The notes beneath the pieces were generated by a model. The model was given only the letters and a program-made list of their open reading frames with translations, had not been told where the DNA came from and searched no databases. A stretch of 64,000 nucleotides of DNA from Carnegiea gigantea. Lineage: Eukaryota; Streptophyta; Magnoliopsida; Caryophyllales; Cactaceae. The stretch is from positions 970,001-1,034,000 of the forward strand of contig JAKOGI010000143.1 in assembly GCA_029747015.1 (NCBI GenBank). The letters are read 5' to 3'. Made by a program: the position numbers and the translations under genes. Positions 37,515-49,005 of this stretch are shown here, one piece after another. The first letter of the stretch is position 1, and each line of letters starts with the position of its first letter.

Positions 37515-39665
37515 CTATAGATAGGGCAAGTAGGGTCGATCCCACGAGGAAATAGATTTAAATTACAAAGCAATGAACTCTGATAAAAAAACAAAACTGC
37601 AAATTACTGACTCAAAAACTCAATTAATTAACACACCTCACATTTGAATAAAATTCTAAAAAGTTAATATAGGATGTGTAAAAATATATCAAATCTGATT
37701 CTAAAATTTTAGATTTTTTTACCAAATATTTCACCCGCAAACAATTTTTAACTAAAAATGGCAGAAAAATCACAACAAACTTGAAACAAAATCAATAAAT
37801 TCTATAAAAATTTTTGTGACTCGCTAAAATTATAATTAACCACTAGTAATAATATTGAATTAAAAATAAATTTCTAATTAAGTAAAATAATGAAAATAAC
37901 ACACAAAAATCTACTAAAAATAAAATAACCAGAATTTTAAAAAAATCCTAAACTAAAGACTACTAAACTTTAACTCTATGACTCAAATAATCACAAAAAA
38001 ACCAATCTGGAGGGGTAACTGGATAAAATATTAAAATATCTAACTAATCAATATAATTAAATTATTGAGTACCTAAATTATAAACTAAAATTTTCACAGA
38101 ATAAAAGAAAACAAATATCACTCGATGAGAAAATTGCTTAATCTTAATATATATTTTACCATGTTTCGTTATTTGATCATTTATACACATATTATATTTA
38201 CTGAATAGTTAAACTGTAGGTTAAGAATATCTATAACCCCTATTTTTTCTTACTGTTTAATACACCCTAGAACGTCTTATGATAAATTCTACTAAGTCAT
38301 TTAACTTATTACTCTACAGCATAACAAATTAAAGACTCAATGTATTAGAATTTAGGAACACTTCATCTAACCTAAACCATTAAATCCTCTACAGCAGATT
38401 CATGTAATTTAGACCTAAGTTGATTCTTTTAACCTTAATAATCAAAAGTTGTTACTAGTTAATACTATTTAAATGTTAAAAATTATTTAGATGGTCAAAT
38501 AAAAATAATTCAACATTCGACATTAAACAATTATTCCAAATCAACTTAGATTATTCGCATAAACATAATATGAAAATTTAAGCACACAAAACTTATCTCA
38601 AAAAGAATAACTTCATATGGTATACGATATTCGATCAAGCAAAATATTAAACTAGCATAACATAGTAATAGTAAAGCAAATTCTTTAACAAATAACACCA
38701 AAATGTAAGAAAAAAAAATAGAGTGAAATGAACGAAACAGACCAATACCAAAATGAAGAAGTTGATGATTTATGATGAGGTTGATTCTCGGATGAATGCT
38801 GTGAGAAGTGTGATTCTGAGATGATGCGGATGATTTTGTAGTGCTGATTCTGAGATGCTGCGCGAAGATGATGGCTGCTGATTATTGTTTCTGATGAAAG
38901 GTGCCTTTCCATAATGATATGGTGTGATGATGATGGGGTTTGAGATGTGGCATTAGCGATAATATGAGGATGGGAGATGATCTACGAGAATTATATTGAA
39001 TGTGTTAGTAGGCTAACTATGGTGATGAGGTTAGCAAGATTTTTGGAGGGGGGCTGTGTGAGTATGTGGCTAGGCATGAAGATAGGTGATGGTGATTATC
39101 TGATGATCAATAGGTATGGGTGATATAGGATGATGGTGCTGCGTGTGATGCCGTGAATGTTGGATGGTTAGTGAGATATGGGATAGGCGAGGGGAAGAAG
39201 AAGGAGAAAATCAAGGGAGGTGGGTTAAGATGTGTTACGACTGAGGTTTTAATTTTTTTTTTTGTGGGTTAATAATAAAAGAGCTTGGGCTTAAATCCTT
39301 TTGGCTAATCTCCGTTTTCGACATTACTTCATTTTTTTTCTTGCAACTTGCCCGAATTATTCATTGCCTTGGAATGCGGCGTTCTTAATAATTCCTCCCT
39401 TGATCCATTTAACCTGAAAAATGAGGAAGAAAAATATAGTAAGTAGCACATTAATATCAAATTAAAAATTGGTCCAATATTAATATTTTAGCCCTTAATT
39501 AAAATTACAACTTAAATTAGGTCCAATAACCCATGTTCTCATTTTTATCATTATTTTTCCTTAAATATGCAAATGCAACTAAACATGCAACTATATGCTA
39601 CAAATAACAAAAATATCTAAGTAAATAAGGATAGAATAAACATGAAAATAAAGCTCTACCACAGT
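37515..39665. mobile_element. Probable old LTR-like unit beside the 6.4-kb element
   Basis: This 2.1 kb separates the retrotransposon from the resumed F-box sequence. It copies the layout of the neighbouring LTR: near its start a block gggcaagtagggtcgatccc (typical of plant LTR-element ends), then a long A-rich stretch, then a GA/TG-rich block at 38740-39240, then an AT-rich end. I read it as a solo or truncated LTR into which, or beside which, the 6.4-kb element inserted. No boundary or target duplication is proven. Confidence 0.4.
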
Positions 39666-40560
39666 TGTTAGTGAATGTAGAGGTTGGGTAAGTTTCCATC
39701 TAAGAAGTACCAAAAGCAATATAATTCTTTTGATCAATCATGCCCTACATGCATACAAAGCAATTTCAGCACCTAAACTCCCAAAAGAAAACTTAGAGGC
39801 TAGTTACGGATTTGGATTTGATACTATTCATGGGATATTTAAGGTTGTGTGAATTGGGACAAGTACTGTGGATAATTCAGATTTCAGAACAGTGCATGTG
39901 TTTGGGATTGGGCTTGACAAGATTGGTTGGTCATTAGTTTAAGAATTGAAGCTTATAGAAGAGGACCCACTTGGCCATATGCAAGCAGACATTCTCACTA
40001 ATTAATAACTCTAAACTTCACTGGAAATTGAGTAATTGGTCATTGGATAATGAAGTTGGGGCAACAAGTTGTGTGATTAGATCCTTTGATGTGTGTGAAT
40101 ACATTTGGCGAGAGATTGCAACCCTTTATGGATGTGGAAGTACTGTTAGTATGGGAGCTTCAAGGCAAAGTTTGTGTTTAGTTGTTCAGAACAGTGAAAA
40201 CAATTTGAAACCAATTGATGTATGGTTGATGAGCAAAGATAGGGAGGAGGGGCTTTGGATGAGGTTGATTTCTGTCAACTCTACTGTGTTCAAATTGTTT
40301 ACTAGTTGGAATACATTTGGGCATGCATTTCCTATTCCAATTGCCTCCAGCCCAAATAGAAAAAGGATACTTGTGAGACATTTGCACGATTCCTCAAATT
40401 CGATGTATTGGTTCATTCCAATTTCACAATCAATTGAAAAGGCCGAAATTGGTGGTATTCATTCAGCAAGTGAGCTGTGTTATGGAATACCATCACTCAT
40501 TTCGATGGTTGGCAGCAAAAAGGTGTGGTTTTTGACATAGCACATGGAGAGTATAAGAAA

Positions 40561-42598
40561 TTGAAAAGCAGATGATTAAATTTTGAAAGAAAATGTATGT
40601 CACTGGAGAAATTCTTAGTAGTACCACAACATGCTCTAGAATCTTTGTAGTTTTTAGATTCTTGTATAGTTCAGTAGTAGTTCTTGTGACTTTCATGGAG
40701 GCACTGACTTGTACTAGAAAAAGATAACTGCTGTAGATGTTTGATCTCATATACTTCAATACACAGGGCTTCTCTGTAGGTCAGCTGTCAAGTTATGTAA
40801 TCCATGGCTTTCACTTTGTGGTCCCTTGAACTTATAGCTACCACATCAGTATTCATAGCTAAACGCCTAAACCCAAAATAGTCACTGAACCTTTCTACTA
40901 GGTATACATTTTCATAGTAGGGTCATACAATTGTAATACCCTAGAAGCAAGGAAATATCAATGCAATGTATGAGTACTCTTTTCTTGTGAAATCAGAAAG
41001 ACGGGGTAATTATTGTTATTATTATTACTGCACTTACGAGTTGATGAAGGGATTACTATAACACAGTCAGAGATCTTGATATATAAAGTTATTTTCAGTA
41101 GTCTATACGGTTAGTTGGATTGCAACTGTGCAGGTGGCCCATGTATGTCTTTTTGGAAGTGAAATGGTAAGTGCCATGATCCAATTCTCATTGTTTTCCT
41201 TAAAATTTTAATGCATACAGGGGCAATTACTTCAGAAAATCTTACTGTGAAGAATCCTCATACTTAAATTCAATTAAATAAACTCATAAAGTGCAAAAAG
41301 TTCACAAGATAAAATAAGAAACATGTTGATTGAAGGATGAATTAGGACTAACCTGGTTGCGGAATTATCTGTCGGAAATAGCCCACGTCATTACAAATGC
41401 TAGACGGTTACTAGAGTTGCCTTAGGGTTCCACGTTCTAAACCCCAAAAACCCACTGGATGGTAGTGTAGCTGTGAGAAAGGAACAGAGAGAGTGTGAGA
41501 GATCTAATTGTTTGTTACCCTAGGCTAATCCCCCTGAGTCTCCTTATATAGATTAGAGGGTAGCCAGGATTGTCGCCCTAGGCGGCATCAGTGGCCTTCG
41601 GGCCTAATCTTCTTAGGCCCAGCCAACATCAATCAACATGAATGGAGCAATAACTCCATTGAGTGATATTGAATTGAAAGAAGAAAAATTCTCCCAAAAA
41701 AAAAGCGAGGAGGATTTAGTGTGCCTTGTGAAGCACTTCACATTATCCACCTCTTGAGAAAATGATTAGTCCATGGTCCGCGATAAAATAAATAAGCCGT
41801 ATTCATAACTTACACATTTGAGATATTGAAATAGTGTAGGCTTTCACATTCCCATGTTTTATAGGAATACTTTTGTGCCCGTTTCTGGCTGAAACCTAAA
41901 AGATGCCTCACACATAAGCTTGTTAGTTTGCTGATGAAGAGGATGATTGATCAAATGGAACACATTACATTACACTCATCGGAAGTTCTATAGTTCTTGC
42001 GTCCCTCCCCATTCTTTTCCTCCGTTTCTTTCCAGCTGTTGCGAGCCATTTTCGGTCTGATCAATAGAACTGTCAGCTCACTGGTGTGGCCATGTCTCGT
42101 GTGGGTTATGCAGCAAGTGAGCCCCAATAGGGTATTGCTTCATCTTTTGGTGGTTGTGGTGGTTTCTAGATACTTACAGGCATTTCCTCGTTGAAAAGTG
42201 TTTCCTTCTTCAAAGATCAAACATCATTAGAAGTATAAATACCATAAGCAATATGGTTCCAAATAAAGAAGTACCAGGCATAAGCAATGGGAAGAGAAAA
42301 TGCTGTTGTTCCAGCATGTCCACAAATTCCAGTAAATGACAGGAATATCAAACCTTTTTGGCCAAGTGCCCAGTGCCCACTATGACAAATTCCAGTAAAT
42401 TCCAGTAAATGAGGGTCAACAAATGCACGTGGATAACTGTATACTATGTATTTGTCCAGAGAATAAGCATCAATGCCATATACAAATCAGAGAGTTTGAG
42501 AGAAGAAACATATCATTTTAGAAGCCACTCAAATCAATACCACATACATCCAGCTGCCCGACTTGACTCGTCATGACCTTCACCATTTATATACTAGA
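40561..42598. other. Gene-free stretch downstream of F-box pseudogene
   Basis: Contains a segment at 40884-41180 that recurs at about 42882-43226, and a possible LTR remnant at 41340-41640. The short word caaattccagtaaatga is repeated around 42315-42415. No intact coding region was recognised. Confidence 0.4.
41340..41640 (-). mobile_element. Candidate solo LTR or LTR fragment
   Basis: In the minus orientation this segment has a good TATA box (CTATATAAGGAGACTCAG) followed by a CT-rich leader (tctctcacactctctctgtt), as in transcribed LTRs or a promoter relic. GC content is higher than in the surroundings. I found no partner repeat, primer site or target duplication, so it could also be a captured promoter. 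Confidence 0.3.
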
Positions 42599-42830
42599 CA
42601 ACAGCAAGTCACTGCATTCCTCATTGAGAAGACGAAAATTCAGAATCAGTTCAACAGCAAGTCACTGCATTCCTCATGGAGAAGACAAAAATTCAGAATC
42701 AATTTCTAAGAGCACAAGCATCTATTGAAGAGTAAACCATCATCTTTGTCAGCAGGAACTTTGGCACAAATCTAAAGCTTCTCTATGATTCAGTTCTCAA
42801 ACCATAACCCATGACTTTTTGCCTTGAAAT
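42599..42830 (-). pseudogene. F-box/FBA relic with 53-bp tandem duplication
   Basis: The plus-strand words cactgcattcctcattg and catcatctttgtcagcagg match the F-box relic at 26.28-26.87 kb (cactgcattcctcattgtg; catcatctttatcagcagg) and more distantly the intact gene's ccactccattcctcatag. The first block is duplicated head to tail at 42599-42651 and 42652-42704. A later part, gattcagttctcaaaccat, matches aagtcagttctcaggccat at 26340. Confidence 0.65.
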
Positions 42831-43249
42831 CCAAAAAAAGTTATATTTGGCACTTAAATTATCATAATTGATTCCAGTCTTCATTGAACCTTCCTGTAGC
42901 ATGTATATTTTCACAATAGGCATAAGCCAAGACATACAATTGTTATACTTCAGAATCAGGGGAGAATGGATACAATGTTTGAGTACACTTTTGCTGTGAA
43001 ATCATACCAGACAAATTATTATTGCTACACTTGGGAGCTGATACAGGATTACTGTAACACAGCAAAAGATCTGCACATAGAGTTTTATGCGGATGATTAT
43101 GCTTCATTAGTCATAAAAAAATACATAAAAATAAAAAGTAAAAAACAAAAAATTATATATGATTAGGATCCACCTGTGTAGTTGGTTGGTCCATGTATAT
43201 CTTTCCAGAGTGAAATGACAAAGGATGGAGATCAAGTCTAACTTTTTTT

Positions 43250-43910
43250 GTTTATTCTTTATTTCTTTTTGTGAGAAGGTAGGTCCTTCATTACACCATC
43301 AAAAGCACCTAAACAGGGAAACATTACTCCCTATAAGCACCTGGGAAAGGGACTGTGACCGCTTTTTTTACTACAAAGACTTAGGAATTTCAATCTAAGC
43401 TTTAAAGTTTCCAAAATTTTCCTGCTAGCTTCTACAGGATCAGAAGTACTCCTCTGGAACACAATCCCATGCTTGTGATGCCTTATCTGATAGGGTAGGG
43501 TAGCTCTGACACAAATAACTATTATCCTCACATGGTTGACATTTTTCCATTCAATAACCATCTAGGCTGTTTGCAGAAACTGGTAGGTCTGTGCTCTCCC
43601 TGTGGCCACTGCCAAACACTCGGATTTGTGAAGCATATCTTTCCATGACAAATAGGTGCTCGTTAGCTTCTTCATCCTCCACACAAAAACGCAATCACTG
43701 CTAACTTGCACATGTTTTGCGAGTCTGCACCTTAATGATAATCTGTCCAAATACACCAGCTACATACAGACACTCTGGGAATGTTCCCTTACACCATACC
43801 ACCTTGGTCCATTTTACCCTAGCAGCAACTTCATACGGGAAACTGTGGACTTCGGCAGATCCATGTTCCATAACAAAAGGAGCTTATCCTTCAACCTGCA
43901 AATCTTCTTC
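43250..43910 (-). mobile_element. LINE relic
   Basis: Minus-strand broken frames around 43910-43560 include a piece reading CVFCVEDEEANEHLF, the CxxC...H signature of the zf-RVT domain, spread over two frames. Downstream at 43561-43331 the sequence continues as decayed LINE 3' coding DNA. The T-rich plus strand at 43241-43271 may be the poly-A tail. Confidence 0.55.
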
Positions 43911-44588
43911 TAATATCAGTAAACATCTCGTCCGTACTCATAATCCCACTAACCGGCAAAGTTCCTTTTCTGATCAATTCTTCTTTAAGGAAGGCCCTAT
44001 TGAATCGTCTCTATTTTTTGCCTTTTTTGGACTTGGGCAGATTCTTAAAAGACCAAGAAACTGAGATATTATATATATAGAAAATCCTCAAAAAGTTGAT
44101 TAATCTTTAAGTAGTTAACATTGAATACAAGAATTGTTATTACTTGGATGAATTAAAGGGCAAGCTACAACATCATGCATGCCTTAGTTTAGATAAATTT
44201 AAATTTATGTACATATGTTAAAATATAAATGAATTTTCCGCAAAAACGGAACCCACACTGGAAGACATTGTTGTATGTTAAAATATATATGAACTTCATA
44301 GTGGATGTCAAGTGTATTATTTAACTTGTTAATTATTTCTCATGTACTACAACTCTAGCTCAATTTTTTTTTACTAATCTTCCACTGGGTGTGGTCAAAC
44401 ATTAATAGGGATGAAGAGTTGGTTTCACGTACTATACATGTCATATTCACTACTCTTATTAGTCTATTAATCTAAAATTAAAGGATATTTCTAATCCTTC
44501 TTTCAGAAATCAATAAAAATTAATGCGTTAAGACAATATTTTTCTCAGAAGGCTTTTATTTTCTGATGTGGAACTACAATTTTTTTAG

Positions 44589-44624
<36 letters not shown>

Positions 44625-46539
44625 ATAGGCAGCAAAGCATGCATGTTAATCCATCCATTATTGTAAAAAGTACATTATAAATTGACAAACTAATTAATTA
44701 ATGATTAAGATCGATGGCACCCACAGGTCATTCATCTTTCAACTTCTAATCAATTGTTTGAGGACCCCGTGACCTATAAGAGGTCACTCATGTTCTAAAC
44801 TAAAGTAATATAATGCCAAAACATGAAGACGTGTTATAAATTTATGACACATCGACTTGATTATAATGCAACCCCACAACCCCCCCCCCCCCCAATGGAA
44901 GACATCTTTCACTATGGCCAGCTATATGTGTATTCAATCATTTGTTTTTAGCTGTTCATTTTTTTCTCGGCCCATAGCATACATAATGTCATTCAACTTT
45001 ATAGGCATGTGAACAGGATGGAATTCAATTGTAGCAAAATGATAAATATCTTGCTACGTTATAAAACATTTTTAAATCTCGACTGTCTTGTTTTAGCTTA
45101 AAAATTATATTATAATATTTTTAAATTGAAACAAAATGCTGTGATCGAATAGTGGAAGCATATTACCACTTACAAACTATGTAAAATTGTCTTTCTATCT
45201 ATAACTTACCACATTTTTAAAATACGCGCATTATATTCCCTCATGGAGAGGGCTGGTCCTATTAAGATGTCATTTAATATTTCGTCGAAATAGCCGACCC
45301 ATATTTAAGATAGCAATTTCTAATTAAGTGTAATCATTGAGAATTTGGATTTTAAATTAGAAAATACGTTAACTGAAAATGAAACAAAACATTTAAGAGT
45401 GTTTTACGATAAGACACATATAAATTATGACTCTTCAGTCTTCAATTATATGCATGAAGCTCACCTAAAATTAAAGTAATCATTGCAAGCATTTTTAATA
45501 TAATGGGATAAAAGATGATATACCAATCATAATTTTTAGTTAATAGATAGAAGTAATAAGAAAAATTAAAGGTCATTATTTAATGTAAAATTATACTAAT
45601 TTTTATGTGAGACGGTCTCATGGTGATCTATTTGAGATCATCTATATAGCAAGCTTTTCGTTTTTAATTGGCACCACACTTAATGAGCATGTAATCCGTC
45701 TCACAACAAGTGAGGATAAGACGATTTCACACATAATTCACAGGTGAAACTATAAAATATGAGTATGATTGTACGGCCAACTATTTTAGTTAGCAAGTAA
45801 AGTCCACAACAAGTACTATCAAAAATTTTTATATGAACTCCATTTAGTCAAATTTAAGATCATTGTCTTACCCTTGAACTATTGAAATATGTGATATAGG
45901 AGAGCTATATCCCTAATTAACTAATAATAATTCGATTTTGATAAAACAGATGGAGGACAAAAAACCAAAGACATTTGAAGTATTGAAATGATGACTCGTG
46001 CACTTTTCAGAGCCTTGCGTCATATGATGACCGTCGAATAACATCAGTTAAGCATACATCAACCAAAGAAGCATGCATATTTTTTTTTCTTAATTAATGT
46101 GGTACACATGCTCCCATTTTCTAATTTGAATATGTTGGAGATAATTAAGAAAGGCAAAAGTCAAATAATGAGGGAAGTTGTTGGTAAAATATTGTCCCTA
46201 TTTAGCGGCAAATCTAGACATATAAAATAGAGGTTTCAATTTATTAAACTATTCATTTTATGAGTGTCTATATATATTAATCTTACCTCCTTCAAAATAT
46301 AGCTCATTAAAAAATTTTTGGTTAGGGGTGTCCATGAAAACCCCAATAGTCAACATAGATCTGCCCATGCCCCATCAGTTTCACATTGTACCTATTCCAA
46401 AGCATGCGTGTCACGAAGGATGATTTGGTGTCATTGTTCATGTTAGAGGATGAAATAACGCCTAATTTTAGGCCTTTTTTTTTTTTAATTACGTTTATAG
46501 TTTAACAATATTATAGCATAGTCACAGAACTAATTATTT
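43911..46539. other. AT-rich intergenic region
   Basis: No gene seen. It contains an (AT)n microsatellite at 44599-44622, a C run at about 44880-44893, and a possible MITE at 45603-45742 built on gagacggtctc/ccgtctcac inverted words. Confidence 0.45.
45603..45742. mobile_element. Candidate MITE with GAGACGGTCTC termini
   Basis: The left side reads tatgtgagacggtctcatgg and the right side has ccgtctcacaacaagtgagg and cgatttcacacata. These give overlapping inverted matches (tgtgagacgg against ccgtctcaca). The same words recur in small inverted-repeat elements of some eudicots. Boundaries and target duplication are not established. Confidence 0.4.
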
Positions 46540-46863
46540 CAAAAACATCAACCTAGAGGATGAAATAAACCGCAATATTGTTATCGAAGGTGATTGCCTT
46601 GTGCTGATCCAGATGCTTCGATCAAGTTCCATCGATGAGAATGCTGTTAGTCTCTTTGTTAAAGAAAATCTTGCTTTTGTTAGTCAATTTGAATTTTATT
46701 CTTGGTCTTTTGTCAAACAAGGAGGGAATAGGGTAGCCCATGCTCTCGCTCACTCGCAACCATTATGCCTTGAGGGGAGGTTATGGGAGGTTGATGTCCC
46801 GGAGAATATCCTTAGTCGGACATCAAAAGACATGTGTGACTTTATTGCCTCGAACTTAATATA
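46540..46863 (+). mobile_element. RNase H-like fragment of a non-LTR element
   Basis: One plus-strand open frame reads NIVIEGDCLVLIQMLRSS, then FVKQGGNRVAHALAHSQPLC, then LEGRLWEVDVPENI, ending at TAA 46863. This is the RVT_3/RNase H-like module found at the end of plant LINE polyproteins and in short host-annotated proteins. About 100 residues are present and upstream RT parts are absent. C-run/A-run DNA follows at 46886-46906 and could be a modified tail. Confidence 0.65.
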
Positions 46864-46950
46864 ATACCCGTCCTCTTCTCTGATTCCCCCCCCCCCCAAA
46901 AAAAAATCAACCTAGAGTATACATAATTTAATATATATGTACTGCTATAT

Positions 46951-47377
46951 ATTTATTTATCTCGACCGATCTGTAAAATTATCTATCTTAAAACAAGTTA
47001 AATATATGAAATTCAAACGCGTTATATCATGATGTATGCTATCACATTAAACATTGCACAAATGCACATATCAACGTGGGAAAAAACAAGAGATGCAAGG
47101 GATTAGACATCAGAAGGTGCCTTTCTTTTATCAAATCGTTGGAATTGAAGTAAAAGTTGATATGCATATTTATTTATATCGATCGATCTGTAAAATTATT
47201 ATCTTAAAACAAGTTAAATATGTAAAATTCAAATTCGTTATATCATGATGTGTACTATCACATTAAACATTGCACAAATGCACACATCAACGTGGGAAAA
47301 AAAACAAGAGATGTAAGCGATTAGAGATCAGAAGGTGCATTTCTTTTGTCAAATTATTAGAATTGAAGTAAAAGTTG
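46951..47377. repeat. Tandem duplication, period about 217 bp
   Basis: 46951-47167 and 47168-47377 share long blocks in order: gatctgtaaaatta, cttaaaacaagttaaata, ttatatcatgatgt, cacattaaacattgcacaaa, cacatcaacgtgggaaa, and gaattgaagtaaaagttg. Differences are scattered substitutions and short indels. No coding frame is conserved between the copies. Confidence 0.85.
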
Positions 47378-47569
47378 GCGGCAAGCAGTAAATATGAATG
47401 GCAGGATGGCAACATCAAGTAGTTACAGATGCTGTTTGCCTAGTGAAGGTAGGTATCCTTATTCCTCAAATGATGCGGTTAGAGGCAGTAGCTTTCCTAG
47501 TTAGCTTAATCAGAGTTAGTTAACAATCCGTTTTATTTTTTTTTTTTTTGGTTTTGTAACGAATAATAT

Positions 47570-48020
47570 TTGCATAATTGAGCATCTGAAGCTCACTAAA
47601 CAAAATATTATAGTTTAGCAAATGATCGAGTACAGCTTACTAAAACATATACTGTAACTCACTAAACATATACTACAACTCATTGAACATATACTATGCT
47701 CAATAAACTCTTTTATATTCTTTTATATTATACTATAGTTCACCAAATAATATAGCTTATTAAACAAATACCATATTAGGAGTTTGCTCACTAAAATTAT
47801 TTATGTGATCACCAAAAATATGCATAATGCTATTTGGTCACTGTTTTTTAATGATGAAAAAGGTTTGATCATAAAAAAAAAACGTAAAGGTATAATGTTA
47901 TTAAAAAGATTTATTTATAAATATTTTTCATTGTTTAAACAAATCAAATTATTGATATGAAACGAGAGAGAACTAATTAAATTCTCTTATATTGTAAATA
48001 ACAACAACAACAACAACAAC

Positions 48021-48062
<42 letters not shown>

Positions 48063-48250
48063 TTAGTGAGTCAATTCTCGTGTACAAGTAAAAGCTTTAG
48101 TGAGTTATACAGAATTTTTAGTGAGCTGATTTGAAGTTTTTGAACGGATAGTGACACATTTTAGTAAGTTATACAAAATTTTTAGTGAGTCAAATTCAAA
48201 TGGACAGTATCATATTTTAGTAAACTATAGTGAAACAAGATTTGATTGTA
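47570..48250. repeat. Convergent arrays of CTCACTAAA/TTTAGTGAG words
   Basis: Left arm (about 47590-47815) repeats variants of ctcactaaa(c) every 20-40 bp. Right arm (about 48060-48235) repeats tttagtgag in the opposite sense. Between them lie AT-rich DNA and the (AAC)n(AAT)n microsatellite at 48001-48062. The two arms could pair imperfectly, like a fold-back element. Confidence 0.5.
48001..48062. repeat. (AAC)n-(AAT)n microsatellite
   Basis: About seven AAC units run directly into about thirteen AAT units without interruption. Confidence 0.95.
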
Positions 48251-48789
48251 CAGATAATTTTGTACAACTAATTGTATGATATAATAACTGTAACTTTCAA
48301 GTTAAATTAATACATAATTGACACTTACATTAGTAAATTATCAAAAAATAATAATATGTCAATTCTCTATTTGTTTTGAAAATATTATAAACCTATTAGA
48401 AAATATGAATGACACACTTTACCTAATATATCCAATCAAAGTATCAAATCATGTCGACTTTATATCAACCCTGAATCGCATCATATAAAGGTCATGTACC
48501 CGATAGCTATGTAGATACGCTCCACTCACACATCCGATGGCCCCCGATGGGCCATGGGCTATGAATCATCGAGAGAATCCGAAGACCTTAACAAACAATT
48601 AAAGTACTAGACCCGTTAACCCGCTACCATTTATTTCGCCTCGCTTTCTCGCCGACAAAATCCAAGTAAAAAAAAAAAGAAAAAGAAAAATTCAACGGCA
48701 GCTCTTTCTCCAACTTAACCACCGCACTCCTCCTTCCCTTATTACCAGTTTTTACTCACTGCTCTCTGCTGCTCATTCGCACCCCCAAA

Positions 48790-49005
48790 GCTTCGAATCT
48801 CTCTCTCTCTCTCTCTCTCTTCTCCTCCAATGGTGGTCGACACTACACGAATTCACGTTCTCTCTCCTCTCATTTCGATGGCTGTTTGATCATCATCATC
48901 GTCTTCTTCTTCTTCTTCTTCTTCTTCTTCTTCTTCTTCAACTCACTGAATCTTCTGTGATGTTATTCAATTTAGTTGCTCAATTCTAGGTCACTCTTGT
49001 CCACA
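48790..49005 (+). promoter_or_regulatory. 5' UTR of the SRF gene with CT and CTT repeats
   Basis: A (CT)n tract (about 48799-48822) and a (CTT)n tract (about 48901-48939) precede the ATG at 49006. Pyrimidine-rich repeats of this kind are usual in plant 5' leaders and core promoters. The transcription start is not visible, so the extent is approximate. Confidence 0.5.

Larger units (their letters stand above)
30767..40560 (+). pseudogene. F-box/FBA_1 pseudogene split by retroelements
   Basis: The 5' part, about 30767-31090, reads in frame as LPLEIVNKGFLPRLLVKALP then RFKCVSKSWLNYISIQEFVE, an F-box. There is no in-frame ATG between the stop at 30752 and the F-box; ATA at 30767 may be the decayed start. 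The 3' part, about 39780-40540, encodes an FBA_1-like domain: YGFGFDTIHGIFKVV then stops, later WSLDNEVGATSCVIRSFDVC, ASRQSLCLVVQNSENNLKPI, DVWLMSKDREEGLWMRLISV and a C-terminal ELCYG. This subfamily differs from the minus-strand gene at 22449. About 8.5 kb of LTR-element DNA separates the halves. Stops at about 39850-40000 show decay independent of the insertion. Confidence 0.8.

Noticed and set aside
47590..48240. CRISPR-like spaced repeats
   Set aside because: Plant nuclear DNA. The words are short, variable and unevenly spaced, and the orientation flips. Not a CRISPR array.
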